Of a DNA stretch of 40,859 nt, positions 7,380 through 15,414 are shown piece after piece. The notes under the pieces are model-generated. The model was not told where the DNA came from and ran no database searches. It saw nothing but the letters and a program-made list of their open reading frames with translations. This DNA is from Coriobacteriaceae bacterium. Lineage in GTDB: Bacteria > Actinomycetota > Coriobacteriia > Coriobacteriales > Atopobiaceae. Within the stretch, counting starts at the first letter, position 1. The number at the start of each line of letters is the position of its first letter. The stretch covers positions 1-40,859 of the forward strand of contig QOUO01000014.1 in assembly GCA_003862195.1 (NCBI GenBank), written 5' to 3'. A program made the translations under genes and the position numbers.

Positions 7380-8237
7380 CTATTGCTGCATGAAGGAAGG
7401 CAGCGCGTTCTTCTCCGCCGCGTCGGCTATGTCCTCGAGGGCCTGGGCGACGGCGTCTTGGTTGGCGGGACCGATGTGCCAGCGGGCCGCGGCCGCGACC
7501 TGCGGCGTTGCGTTGGCGACGGCGACGGAGTTGGGAACGCCCTCGATGATGGCCATGTCGTTTTCCGAGTCGCCAAAGACGCAGACCTCGTCCAGGCCGA
7601 TGCCCATGCGGTCCATCAGGCACTGCAGGCCGGTCATCTTGGTGACGCCGGCGGGCGTGATGTCGATGGTCGAGGACGTGGGGTTGGGGAAGACGAAGCT
7701 GAGCTCCGGGAAGCGGCGCGTGAGGTCGTCGCGGAGGCGCTCGACGTGCGGGCGCGGGCGGTCGCAGTGGATGTTGGTCTTGACGAAGAGGCCGTCCGGC
7801 ACGTGCTCGCTTGCGAGGTGGAACGCGTGGAACGCCTTGGGGTGGCGCGCCATCTGCTCCGTGGTGGTGCCGACGCAGATCTCGCGGCCCTCGACCTCGT
7901 CGTCGTAGAGCGTGAGCGCGACGCCCTCGCCCTCGACTTCCTTTAGGTAGTCTGCTAGGGCGTCCAACGTATTGCGGCTGGGCGCCTCGCGACGGATGAC
8001 CTCTCCGCGCAGGCGCACGACCTGGCCGTTGACGAAGATGCCGGTGGAGAAGCAGTCGGCTGCGTCGGCCTCGAACATCCAGGACATCATGCCGATTGTC
8101 CGGCCTGAGATGGGGCCCGCCACCAGGCCGGGGATGGCGTTGACGCGGCGGATCGCCGCGATGGAGCGATTGGACGCGCGGCCCTGGCCGTAGGGGATGA
8201 GCGTGTCGTCCAAGTCGGAAAGCGCGAGCCTGATCAT
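7380..8237 (-). CDS. Cof-type HAD-superfamily phosphatase
   Basis: A 285-residue cytosolic hydrolase. All four HAD motifs are present: DLDDT at residues 8-12 (nucleophile Asp), SGRT at about 44-47, the Lys of GVTKMTG, and FGDSENDM near residue 235. Cof-type (class IIB) enzymes dephosphorylate sugar phosphates, FMN or pyridoxal phosphate; the exact substrate is not readable here. A decayed copy of its 3' end lies 430 bp downstream. The gene is divergent from the thiamine operon across about 240 bp. Some Cof proteins act on the thiamine intermediate HMP-PP, but the orientation gives no direct support for that role. Confidence 0.9.
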   Translation of the reverse strand: MIRLALSDLDDTLIPYGQGRASNRSIAAIRRVNAIPGLVAGPISGRTIGMMSWMFEADAADCFSTGIFVNGQVVRLRGEVIRREAPSRNTLDALADYLKEVEGEGVALTLYDDEVEGREICVGTTTEQMARHPKAFHAFHLASEHVPDGLFVKTNIHCDRPRPHVERLRDDLTRRFPELSFVFPNPTSSTIDITPAGVTKMTGLQCLMDRMGIGLDEVCVFGDSENDMAIIEGVPNSVAVANATPQVAAAARWHIGPANQDAVAQALEDIADAAEKNALPSFMQQ

Positions 8238-8346
8238 GGAGCCTCCGGGTGGCAGTGGTCATTCTTCTCACCTGGCTATTTTCGCACGTGTGGGGGCTGA
8301 TGCTACGGCAGCTTGCGTAATCCCGCCTTTGTGCCAGACATTGTGC

Positions 8347-8374
8347 GTGACATTCCCGGGAAGTGTTCTACAAT
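8347..8374 (+). promoter_or_regulatory. Promoter of the thiamine operon
   Basis: GTGACA (8347-8352) and TACAAT (8369-8374) are 16 bp apart. The predicted start near 8380 falls at the 5' edge of the riboswitch. Confidence 0.6.
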
Positions 8375-8381
8375 GGGCCGC

Positions 8382-8474
8382 GACATGGGGAGCTGGGATA
8401 CGGCCCGGCTGAGAGGTGGTGTCCATTCGCCACGACCCAAGAACCTGATGTGGGTAATGCCAACGAAGGGAGCG
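8382..8474 (+). ncRNA. TPP riboswitch (THI box)
   Basis: The conserved blocks are present in order: GGGGAGC, GGCTGAGAGG, a variable stem (TGGTGTCC...GCCACGA), CCCAAGAACCTGATGTGGGTAATGCC in two pieces, and AACGAAGGGAGC. These match the thi-box consensus (CTGAGA, ACCTGAT, GGATAATGCCAGCGAAGGGA). AAGGGAG at the 3' edge is also the ribosome site of thiC, 4 nt before its ATG, and no terminator hairpin lies between, so TPP binding should block translation. Confidence 0.95.
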
Positions 8475-8476
8475 TC

Positions 8477-9769
8477 ATGACGCAGATGGATTCTGCGCGC
8501 GCGGGAACCGTAACCGACGCGATGCATGCAGTGGCACAGGCCGAGCACAGATCAGACGAGTACATTAGGGACGCCGTCGCGCGGGGCACCATCGCCATCC
8601 CGTGCAACACGGCGCACACGGCGCTGCGGCCGTGCGGCGTGGGCGAGGGCCTGCGCACGAAGGTGAACGTGAACCTGGGCATATCGGGCGACATCCAGAA
8701 CGCGCCCGAGGAGTGGGAGAAGGTCTCCATCGCGGAGCGCTTTGGCGGGGACGCGATCATGGACCTGTCGAACTCCGGCAAGACGCGCCCGTTCCGCCGC
8801 AAGCTCATCCAGAAGACTCCGCTCATGGTGGGCACCGTGCCCATATACGACGCCATTGGCTACAACGACAAGCCGCTGGTGGAGCTGACGGCGCAGGACT
8901 TCCTGGACGTGGTGGAGGCGCACGCTGAGGACGGCGTCGACTTCATGACGATCCACGCGGGGTTCAACCGCTCGGTGCTGAAGACCTTGATGGAGACCAA
9001 GCGCCTGACCAACGTGGTGTCCCGCGGAGGTTCGCTCCTGTTTGGCTGGATGATGACCACGGGACAGGAGAACCCGTTTTACGAGCACTTTGACGAGGTG
9101 CTCGAGATCCTGCACGACCACGACGTGACCATCAGCCTGGGCGACGCCCTGCGCGCGGGATCGACCTACGACGCGACGGACGCGAGCGAGGTGGCCGAGC
9201 TCGTGGAGCTGGGCAAGCTCACGACCCGCGCATGGGAGAAGGGCGTGCAGGTGGTGGTCGAGGGACCCGGCCACATGGCGCTCGACGAGATCCAGGCCAA
9301 CATGAAGCTGCAGAAGCGCCTGTGCCATGGCGCGCCGTTCTACGTGCTGGGGCCGCTCGTGACGGACATCGCGCCCGGCTACGACCACATAACCGCGGCC
9401 ATCGGCGGCGCGGTGGCGGCAAGCTCCGGCGCGGACTGGCTCTGCTACGTGACGCCGGCCGAGCACCTGAAGCTGCCCAACGCGCAGGAGGTACGCGAGG
9501 GCCTGGTGGTTACGCGCATCGCGGCGCACGCGGCAGACATCGCAAAGGGAATCCCCGGCGCGCGCGACATCGACAACAAGATGAGCGAGGCGCGCCGCCG
9601 CGTGAACTGGGATGACATGTTCGCCTGCGCCATCGACCCCGACCGCGCCAAGGAGATCCTGGCGGAGGCGCCCCCGGAGGAGGACGGCACCTGCACGATG
9701 TGCGGCAAGATGTGCGCCGCCCGCACCGTCAACAGGATCATGGCGGGGCTCACGGTCGACCTGGACTAG
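8477..9769 (+). CDS. thiC: Phosphomethylpyrimidine synthase
   Basis: A 430-residue radical-SAM enzyme that converts aminoimidazole ribotide to HMP phosphate, the pyrimidine half of thiamine. Recognisable blocks are CNTAHTALRPCGVGEGLRTK, NVNLGISGDI, the GGDAIMDLSNSG segment, DFMTIHAG, RGGSLL and EGPGHM. The C-terminal cluster motif reads CTMCGKMC (about 406-413), a CX2CX3C spacing, one residue shorter than the CX2CX4C of enterobacterial ThiC. The protein also lacks the long N-terminal domain, as in other short bacterial forms. The frame is open further upstream, but only the ATG at 8477 has a ribosome site. It is first in the thiC-thiM-thiE-thiD operon and controlled by the TPP riboswitch. Confidence 0.96.
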   Translation: MTQMDSARAGTVTDAMHAVAQAEHRSDEYIRDAVARGTIAIPCNTAHTALRPCGVGEGLRTKVNVNLGISGDIQNAPEEWEKVSIAERFGGDAIMDLSNSGKTRPFRRKLIQKTPLMVGTVPIYDAIGYNDKPLVELTAQDFLDVVEAHAEDGVDFMTIHAGFNRSVLKTLMETKRLTNVVSRGGSLLFGWMMTTGQENPFYEHFDEVLEILHDHDVTISLGDALRAGSTYDATDASEVAELVELGKLTTRAWEKGVQVVVEGPGHMALDEIQANMKLQKRLCHGAPFYVLGPLVTDIAPGYDHITAAIGGAVAASSGADWLCYVTPAEHLKLPNAQEVREGLVVTRIAAHAADIAKGIPGARDIDNKMSEARRRVNWDDMFACAIDPDRAKEILAEAPPEEDGTCTMCGKMCAARTVNRIMAGLTVDLD

Positions 9770-9898
9770 GTCCGGCTGCCGGCAGCCATCCGCAACATAG
9801 GCGCCGCAACCATCGCGGCACACCACAAATCAGAAGAGAAGAACGACGGCCTCGCCGGGCACCGCGCCCGCGACGGCTGCCGAAAGGAGCATGTAACC

Positions 9899-10729
9899 AT
9901 GAAGTCCACCGAGCTTGCGACCTGCCTCGACGCGGTGCGCGCCACGTCGCCCCTCGTGCACTGCATCACCAACTACGTGACCGTGAACGACTGCGCCAAC
10001 GCGCTGCTCGCCATAGGCGCGAGCCCCATCATGAGCGACGAGCCGGACGACGTGGAGGACATCACGTCCATCTGCCAGGGGCTCGACCTCAACATCGGCA
10101 CGCTCAACCGTCGCAGCATCGAGGGCATGGGCCGCGCGGGCGCCAAGGCGGCGCAGCTGGGCCACGCCATCGTGCTCGACCCCGTGGGCGCCGGGGCCTC
10201 CCACCTGCGCACGGACACGGCGCGCCAGCTGCTCGAGTCCTACCACCCCACGCTCGTGCGCGGCAACATGAGCGAGGTCCGCGCGCTGGGCGGCGCGTCC
10301 TCCAGCACGCGCGGCGTGGACGCATCCGCGGCCGACGTCGCCACGCGCGACAACCTGCACGAGTCTGCCGGCTTTGTGGCGCGCCTCGCCCAGGCGTGGG
10401 GCTGCACCGTGGCCGTGACGGGCGCGATCGACATCGTGAGCGACGGCACGCGCACCTGCGCCATCACCAACGGCGTGCCCATGATGAGCCGCATCACGGG
10501 CACCGGCTGCATGCTATCTGCGCTGCTCCCGGCGTTCCTCGCGGCCGGCACGGACGCGTTTCTCGCCACCGTCGCCGGCGTGGCGACCATGGGCGTCTGC
10601 GGGCAGAAGGCGCGCTCGCGCATGACGGGGGCCGACGGCACGGGCAGCTTCCGCACGTACCTGATTGACGCGCTCTCGACCGTGACCGGCGCGGAGCTTG
10701 CGGACGCCGCGCGCGTGGAGGACCTCTGA
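9899..10729 (+). CDS. thiM: Hydroxyethylthiazole kinase
   Basis: A 276-residue salvage kinase that phosphorylates the thiazole alcohol. Family blocks are HCITNYVTVNDCANALLA, GASPIMSDE, LDPVGAGAS, RGNMSEVRAL and the C-terminal ITGTGCMLSALLPA, which carries the GTGC anion hole and catalytic Cys. GAAAGGAGC precedes the ATG. The 129-bp gap after thiC contains a perfect 14-bp palindrome (GGCTGCCGGCAGCC, 9774-9787) but no T-run. No thiG, thiH or thiS gene is in this window, so the thiazole half may be salvaged or made elsewhere. Confidence 0.95.
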   Translation: MKSTELATCLDAVRATSPLVHCITNYVTVNDCANALLAIGASPIMSDEPDDVEDITSICQGLDLNIGTLNRRSIEGMGRAGAKAAQLGHAIVLDPVGAGASHLRTDTARQLLESYHPTLVRGNMSEVRALGGASSSTRGVDASAADVATRDNLHESAGFVARLAQAWGCTVAVTGAIDIVSDGTRTCAITNGVPMMSRITGTGCMLSALLPAFLAAGTDAFLATVAGVATMGVCGQKARSRMTGADGTGSFRTYLIDALSTVTGAELADAARVEDL

Positions 10730-11472
10730 TGCCCGCCGCGAAGGGGACCAGCCTGGGCCAGGAGGGCCTGGCGCCGTGCCGGCGCGGCCGCTGGTCCGCC
10801 GAGGCCATACGCCGCGGCATGCTGCTGTACGCCGTGACGGATCGCGCCTGGCTGCGCGGCCGCACGCTCGCCGCCTGCGTGGCGCAGACCGTCGCGGGCG
10901 GGGCGACCTTCGTGCAGCTACGCGAGAAGGACGCCCCCGCGGAGGAGAAGCGCACCCTCGCGCTCGAGCTCAAGGCCGTGTGCGAGGAGCTGGGCGTGCC
11001 CTTTGTGATCGACGACGACGTGGAGCTTGCGCGCGAGGTGGCGGCCGACGGCGTGCACGTGGGGCAGGAGGACACGTCCTGCGCTCGGGCGCGCGCGATG
11101 CTGGGGCCGGACGCCATAGTTGGCGTGTCTGCCCAGACCGTGGACGAGGCCGTGGCGGCGTGGCGCGCCGGGGCCGACTACCTGGGCGTTGGCGCTCTGC
11201 ACCCCACGCCGACCAAGCCCGACGCCGTGGACGTGACCTACGACGAGCTGCGCCGCATCTGCGCGGCCGTGCCCATTCCCGTGGTGGGCATCGGCGGGGT
11301 GGACGCCTCCACGGCGCACGAGCTTTCCGGTACGGGCGTCGCGGGCGGCGCAGTGGTGTCCGCGATCTTTGCGGCAGACGACTGCGAGGCGGTGGCCCGC
11401 GAGCTCCGCGCGAGCCTGGAGGCCGCGCTGCCGGACGCAGTGGGCACCAGCTCCGGACAGGCCCGCGCATGA
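10729..11472 (+). CDS. thiE: Thiamine-phosphate synthase
   Basis: A 247-residue TIM-barrel enzyme that joins HMP-PP and thiazole phosphate. Its blocks are YAVTDR, FVQLREKD, VIDDDVELA, DGVHVGQED, VGVSAQT, the LHPTPTKPDA phosphate/substrate loop (usually FPTxTK) and VVGIGGV. About 30 extra N-terminal residues precede the usual start (LYAVTD). The ATG overlaps the thiM stop (TGATG), so the two are translationally coupled. Confidence 0.95.
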   Translation: MPAAKGTSLGQEGLAPCRRGRWSAEAIRRGMLLYAVTDRAWLRGRTLAACVAQTVAGGATFVQLREKDAPAEEKRTLALELKAVCEELGVPFVIDDDVELAREVAADGVHVGQEDTSCARARAMLGPDAIVGVSAQTVDEAVAAWRAGADYLGVGALHPTPTKPDAVDVTYDELRRICAAVPIPVVGIGGVDASTAHELSGTGVAGGAVVSAIFAADDCEAVARELRASLEAALPDAVGTSSGQARA

Positions 11473-12281
11473 GGGCCGTCCTCGCGATAGCGGGGCTCGA
11501 CAGCTCCGGCGGCGCGGGCCTCGCGCGCGACGTGGCGACCATCACGGGCATGGGGCTCCATGCCAAGGTGGCCGCCACGGCCGTGACGGCCCAGTCGCTC
11601 GCGGCGGTGCGGCGCGTGGTCCCGCTTGCGCCGGAGCTGGTGGCAGCCCAGATTGCGGCTGCCTTTGAGGACCTGGCGCCCTCTGCCGTCAAGGTGGGCA
11701 TGCTCGGCACGCCCGAGGTCGCGGCCGCGGTGGCCGCGGCGCTCGCGCAGGCACACGCAAGCAACGTGGTGGTTGACCCCGTGCTCGCCTCCACGAGCGG
11801 CACGTCGCTTCTGGCGGGCGCGCCGGGGGAGAAGGACGCGGAGTCCGGGGCTTCCGCAGCCTCCGCGCTCGCGTCCCTCTTCCGGCAGGCCGCGCTCGTC
11901 ATGCCCAACGTGCCGGAGGCCGAGGCGCTGCTGGGGCGGCAGATAACCGATAGGGATGGCATGGCAGCCGCGGCGGACGATCTTCTCGCCCGCTACGGCT
12001 GCGCGGTGCTCCTCAAGGGCGGGCACCTTGGTCTTGCGGATGACTGCCTTGCCAGCTCGGAGGGCACGGCCTGGGTGGGCGTGCCCGCGGTCGCGGGTGG
12101 CTCGGCGCATGGCACGGGGTGCATGCTGTCGAGCGCCATCGCGGCGGGGCTTGCCACGGGGCTGGGGCTGGTGCAGGCGGTGCGCGGGGCAAAGCTGCTG
12201 CTCGCGCGGGGGCTTGCGGGTCGCGTCACGCTGCCCGAGGGCGCCTACCTCCACCTTCCCGGCTGCTGGCCAGAGGCCTAG
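11469..12281 (+). CDS. thiD: Hydroxymethylpyrimidine (phosphate) kinase
   Basis: A 270-residue ribokinase-fold enzyme that phosphorylates HMP and HMP-P. Blocks are AIAGLDSSGGAGLARD, TAVTAQSL, AVKVGMLGT, VVVDPVLASTSG, MPNVPEAEALLG, LLKGGHLG and SAHGTGCMLSSAI (anion hole). The ATG overlaps the thiE stop by 4 nt (ATGA), which fixes the start; the frame remains open far upstream inside thiE but that is not used. After VDPVLASTSGTSLL there is an acidic, Ser/Ala-rich stretch, APGEKDAESGASAAS, carrying the repeated GEKDA word discussed in the findings. It is last in the operon. Confidence 0.95.
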   Translation: MRAVLAIAGLDSSGGAGLARDVATITGMGLHAKVAATAVTAQSLAAVRRVVPLAPELVAAQIAAAFEDLAPSAVKVGMLGTPEVAAAVAAALAQAHASNVVVDPVLASTSGTSLLAGAPGEKDAESGASAASALASLFRQAALVMPNVPEAEALLGRQITDRDGMAAAADDLLARYGCAVLLKGGHLGLADDCLASSEGTAWVGVPAVAGGSAHGTGCMLSSAIAAGLATGLGLVQAVRGAKLLLARGLAGRVTLPEGAYLHLPGCWPEA

Positions 12282-12338
12282 CCCGTGGCATCGGCCGCGG
12301 CACCGGTGGCCGCTGGTTTGCGGCTGCCTGTCGCGTCC

Positions 12339-12737
12339 CTACGCCAGGACCTTCTTGTTGTCCGGGCCCGGGGTGGTCACGATCACCTGGGACGGCGTGA
12401 TCACGAGCGCGCCCTTGGCGGTCGCGGCGCCCTTGAAGACCTTCTCCACGATCTGCTTGAACTCGTCCACGATGGCGCCCTCGGCCACGTAGCTTGCGGT
12501 CCCCTTGACCTGGTAGCCCTCGAGCGCCTTGGGGTCATACACGGAGATGGCGATCTTGCCGCCGTTGGCCTCGATGTTCTTGAGCGTGGTGCCCAGGAAC
12601 ACGTCGCCCACCAGGAGCCTGCCGTCCTCGGTCACCTTCTTGAAGGCGACGGGCACCACGTTGGGCACGCCGTTGGCGTCGCAGGTCGCAAGGTCCCACA
12701 TGCTGGCGTCCAGAAGCTTGGTCACGTTCTCGTTCAT
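12339..12737 (-). CDS. PNPOx-like FMN-binding protein
   Basis: A 132-residue protein of the split-barrel flavin-reductase/pyridoxamine-phosphate-oxidase-like superfamily. The sequence DLATCDANGVPNVVPVAFKKV, then GRLLVGDVFLGTTLKNIEANGGKIAISVYDP, matches these small homodimeric flavoproteins. The PLP-specific residues of true PdxH cannot be confirmed. A strong ribosome site (GAGGAGAGAGG) precedes the ATG at 12737. It lies immediately downstream of an HxlR regulator on the same strand, and its promoter shares sequence blocks with the regulator's own promoter. Confidence 0.85.
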   Translation of the reverse strand: MNENVTKLLDASMWDLATCDANGVPNVVPVAFKKVTEDGRLLVGDVFLGTTLKNIEANGGKIAISVYDPKALEGYQVKGTASYVAEGAIVDEFKQIVEKVFKGAATAKGALVITPSQVIVTTPGPDNKKVLA

Positions 12738-12802
12738 GTCGATTCCTCTCTCCTCTTGGGTTGCTCTGCCGTTTGGCGATACTCAAGATATGGAATCGAC
12801 TC

Positions 12803-12828
12803 GGCAACCTAAAGACATCAAGGGGAAC
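12803..12828. promoter_or_regulatory. Possible HxlR operator upstream of the PNPOx-like gene
   Basis: GGCAACCT (12803-12810) and AAGGGGAAC (12820-12828) recur in the same order in front of the HxlR gene itself, at a different spacing. A further inverted GGTTGCC is at 12841-12847. Confidence 0.4.
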
Positions 12829-12870
12829 TTGAGCGACTATGGTTGCCACAAGCATCGGCCTGACCTGCGG

Positions 12871-13281
12871 CTATGCGCCAACACGCCTTCCCGTGGGCTC
12901 CACGTCCACGTAGCCGCAGGTCTGGCACTGGCGCGGCGCGTCGCTCGTGACCTCGCGGTGCACCTGCCCCGCCCACGCGCAGATGGAGCGCAGGATGGGC
13001 ACGGCGGAAAGGCCGCGCGGCGTGAGCGAGTACTCCACGCGCGGCGGGATCTCGTCAAAGCTCTGGCGCAGCACCATGCCGCTCGCGATGAGCTCCTTGA
13101 GCGATGCGGAAAGCACCGCGTCCGACACGTTTGTCATCTCGTCTCGCAGTTGGCTGTAGCGCAGCCGCCCCTTGGTTGAGAGCACGCAGATGATGCGGCT
13201 CTTCCACTTCCCGCCAAACACGTCCAGCCCGTACTCCAGCGGGCAGCGGATGTCCTTCTCGAGCTTCCTCCTGTGCTGCAT
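12871..13281 (-). CDS. HxlR-family winged-helix regulator
   Basis: A 136-residue protein. CPLEYGLDVFGGKWKSRIICVLSTKGRLRYSQL is the hallmark N-terminal block of HxlR regulators (Cys plus GGKW), followed by the recognition region VSDAVLSASLKELIASGMV and the wing RVEYSLTPRG. The N-terminal Cys can be a redox or aldehyde sensor in some relatives. A C-terminal CQTCGYVDVEP tail adds a CX2C pair. The start is taken as ATG 13281; a GTG at 13290 and a TTG further up are alternatives. It probably controls itself and the PNPOx-like gene. Confidence 0.88.
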   Translation of the reverse strand: MQHRRKLEKDIRCPLEYGLDVFGGKWKSRIICVLSTKGRLRYSQLRDEMTNVSDAVLSASLKELIASGMVLRQSFDEIPPRVEYSLTPRGLSAVPILRSICAWAGQVHREVTSDAPRQCQTCGYVDVEPTGRRVGA

Positions 13282-13332
13282 AAAGTTCACGACCCTTGGT
13301 TGCCGTTCTTCTCGTCCGCACAAAGTCTTGCA

Positions 13333-13367
13333 GGCAACCTGCCAACCCGCAAGTAACTAAGGGGAAC
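13333..13367. promoter_or_regulatory. Possible HxlR autoregulatory operator
   Basis: GGCAACCT (13333-13340) and AAGGGGAAC (13359-13367) are the same two blocks as at 12803-12828 but spaced about 9 bp further apart, close to one helical turn. They lie about 50-85 bp upstream of the HxlR start. An inverted GGTTGCC sits at about 13297-13303. Confidence 0.4.
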
Positions 13368-13465
13368 AATAGCGGCGCAACCAGCGGCCAAGCCGCCGGC
13401 AGCCAAGGCCAAGCCAGGGGAGAAGTTCGCGCTGGGGGAGAAGGACGCGCCCCCGTGCCTGGCGC

Positions 13466-14878
13466 CTACCTCCAGATGCCGCGGCGGTGGCGGATCGTGT
13501 AGTAGAGGTCGTTCTCCATGGCCAGGACCTGCGGGATGGGCACCGGCTTGAGCGGCGCCATGTGCATCTTGCGACGGATCCAGAAGAGCGAGAGCACGCC
13601 CAGCACCGCCAGCGTCACGAGGGAGACCAGCCACACCAGGCGCGCCTCGGCCGGGTCGGAGGAAATGTTGGCGATCATGAACACGGTGCCGACGATGCCC
13701 ACGATGGGGACAACCGGGCCGCCCGGCACCTTGAACGCGCGCGGCGCCTTGGGGAAGCGGCGCCTGAGCACCAGCACGTCCAGGTCCGCCAGGATGTAGG
13801 ACACGAGCCACAGCACCGTGACCACCAGGATCATGAACGAGATGGAGTCAGACGTTCCGCCAGAGAGGAACGCGATCACGCAGATGGAGATCGTGACGAA
13901 GAGGATCGCCACCGCGGGTGCCCCGTGCCTGTTCTTCCTCGCAAAGACGTGCGGCATCATGTTGACCTTGGTCATGCCGTCGGTTATCTGGGACAGGCCG
14001 TTGACCGTGGAGTTCTGCGAGCCCGTAAAGGCGAGCGCGGACACGACGCACATCCAGACCTTGCCAAAGCCGCCCAGGAGCCTCTCGCCGTAGAGCAGGT
14101 GCGGCGTGGCGGAGCTGGAGAGGTCCGCCCACGGCACGTAGTTGCCAAAGCCCAGCACCACGATGGAGTCCATCACGAAGATGAGCACCAGGCTGATGAT
14201 CATGCCGAGCGGGATGTTGCGCTTGGCGTTGCGCACGTCCTTTGATATGGGGATGCAGTACTCCGCACCCACGAAGAGCCAGGACGCCGTGCCCACGGCC
14301 GCCACGACGGACGCCGGGTCCGTGGCGACGGCGGTCTGCTGCCGCACGACCTCGCCCGTGCCGAGCCTGAGCGCGCCGATGAGCCCGATGGCGATCATGG
14401 AGAAGAGCAGCAGGTAGGACACGAAGTCCTGCAGCTTGGCAAAGGCGTCCACGCCCAGGAGCGCGCACACGGCGATCACGATGGATACGAGCGTGGGCCA
14501 CACGGCCGCGGGGATGGGCAGATGCAGCGTCTGGGTCATGACCGTGCCAAAGATGGCGGCCTCCACTCCGCCGCAGAGGATGTTGCACACCAGGTAGCCG
14601 CCGACCATGGCCACGAGCGTGGGCAGCGGGCCGAGCCCGGCGAGCGTGTACTGCACCAGGCCGCCCGTGGCGTTGGGCATGAGGCTGTTGAGCTCCGCCA
14701 TGCACGCCGCGGAGCACAGGTTGAGCACGAGCGCGATGGCCATGGCCGGTATGAACATGGTGCCGGCCTCCCCGGCGCCCTGCCCGAGCGAGACGAGGCA
14801 GCTCATCGACACGATGAGTCCCATCGATACGGATACGACGTTCCTGAGTCCGAGCGGCTTGTCCTCGTCCCGTGCCAT
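13466..14878 (-). CDS. APC-superfamily amino-acid permease
   Basis: A 470-residue integral membrane protein with about 12 hydrophobic segments. Near the N-terminus VSVSMGLIVSMSCLVSLGQGAGEAG resembles the unwound TM1 substrate site of APC transporters. SWLFVGAEYCIPISKDVRNAKRNIPLGM matches the conserved TM6/TM6-7 loop (usually GxEx..P..v.nP.r.iP.ai). The tail (LKPVPIPQVLAMENDLYYTIRHRRGIWR) is cytosolic and basic. GAGGGGG precedes the ATG. A PII gene lies 27 bp upstream on the same strand, so the two are very likely co-transcribed. The substrate is unknown. Confidence 0.88.
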   Translation of the reverse strand: MARDEDKPLGLRNVVSVSMGLIVSMSCLVSLGQGAGEAGTMFIPAMAIALVLNLCSAACMAELNSLMPNATGGLVQYTLAGLGPLPTLVAMVGGYLVCNILCGGVEAAIFGTVMTQTLHLPIPAAVWPTLVSIVIAVCALLGVDAFAKLQDFVSYLLLFSMIAIGLIGALRLGTGEVVRQQTAVATDPASVVAAVGTASWLFVGAEYCIPISKDVRNAKRNIPLGMIISLVLIFVMDSIVVLGFGNYVPWADLSSSATPHLLYGERLLGGFGKVWMCVVSALAFTGSQNSTVNGLSQITDGMTKVNMMPHVFARKNRHGAPAVAILFVTISICVIAFLSGGTSDSISFMILVVTVLWLVSYILADLDVLVLRRRFPKAPRAFKVPGGPVVPIVGIVGTVFMIANISSDPAEARLVWLVSLVTLAVLGVLSLFWIRRKMHMAPLKPVPIPQVLAMENDLYYTIRHRRGIWR

Positions 14879-14905
14879 GGCGTTCCCCCTCAGTCGGCTG
14901 CGTGG

Positions 14906-15253
14906 CTAGATCGCGTCCGTGTCCTCGTCTCCGGTGCGCACGCGCACGACCTGCGTGAGGTCGCTCACAAAGATCTTGCCGTCCCCGATGTGGCCCGTAT
15001 AGAGCTCCTTCTCGATCAGGTCCACGAGCTCGTACACGCGAGACGTCTCCACCACCACGGACACCATGGTCTTGGGCAGGAGCTCCATCTCGTAGTTCTC
15101 GTCCACCTCGTACTCCTTGGTGCCCTTCTCCACGCCGCAGCCCAGCACCTGCATCACGGTCATGCCGCGCACGTGCGCGCGGCTGAGCGTGCGGCGAAGG
15201 CCGTCGAACTTCTCCATGCCGGTGATGATGTCGATCCTCGATACCGCAGACAT
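14906..15253 (-). CDS. PII-family nitrogen-regulatory signal protein
   Basis: A 115-residue protein. RGMTVMQVLGCGVEKG, ELLPKTMVSVVV, TGHIGDGKIFVSDL and VVRVRTGDED align with GlnB/GlnK, and the C-terminal PII signature (TxxxGDGKIFV) is intact. The T-loop is unusual: it reads KEYEVDENY instead of the YRGAEY uridylylation site, and the 2-oxoglutarate-related Gln in GRQKG is Glu (GVEKG). Effector binding or modification may therefore differ from classical PII. GAGGGAGG precedes the ATG. It sits just upstream of an APC permease rather than an amtB ammonium channel, which suggests that it gates that permease. Confidence 0.88.
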   Translation of the reverse strand: MSAVSRIDIITGMEKFDGLRRTLSRAHVRGMTVMQVLGCGVEKGTKEYEVDENYEMELLPKTMVSVVVETSRVYELVDLIEKELYTGHIGDGKIFVSDLTQVVRVRTGDEDTDAI

Positions 15254-15285
15254 TGCAGCCTCCCTCGGGCGCGGGCGCCCTACGC

Positions 15286-15300
15286 GGGCACGGTGTGCCC
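15286..15300. other. Small perfect hairpin in the PII leader
   Basis: GGGCAC and GTGCCC flank a GGT loop about 35 bp upstream of the PII start. Its role is unknown. Confidence 0.3.
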
Positions 15301-15342
15301 TGGTCTGGATTGTGGTGATGCGGGTGATGCATGTGGTAAAGC

Positions 15343-15393
15343 GGGCGAGAAGTACGCCTGGGCGAGAAGTACGCCTGGGCGAGAAGGACGCCC
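15343..15393. repeat. Three tandem 17-bp copies of the GGGCGAGAAG(T/G)ACGCC word
   Basis: The copies start at 15343, 15360 and 15377; the first two are identical (GGGCGAGAAGTACGCCT), and the third has G for T and ends GACGCCCC. They lie between the stop of the AraC gene and the PII promoter region. This is the densest cluster of a word dispersed over the whole window. Confidence 0.9.
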
Positions 15394-15414
15394 CGCCGCG
15401 CTGGCGGCCCGCCC

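Noticed and set aside
6855..7478. A mobile element bounded by the duplicated HAD tail and the twin hairpins
   Set aside because: No transposase, target-site duplication or matching terminal repeats could be seen; simple duplication and decay suffices.
8363..8476. Upstream in-frame extension of thiC
   Set aside because: The region is the TPP riboswitch; the only ribosome site is next to ATG 8477.
9774..9787. The perfect palindrome GGCTGCCGGCAGCC between thiC and thiM as a terminator
   Set aside because: It has no loop of its own and no T-run, and the next genes belong to the same operon.
10921..10935. The GCGAGAAGGACGCC copy in thiE as an inserted element
   Set aside because: The encoded LREKDA is the normal conserved ThiE block, so this copy needs no special explanation.
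10698..11468. Upstream in-frame extension of thiD through thiE
   Set aside because: The ATGA overlap at 11469 and the conserved ThiD start (AIAGLDSSGGAG) place the real start there; the extension is the shadow of thiE.
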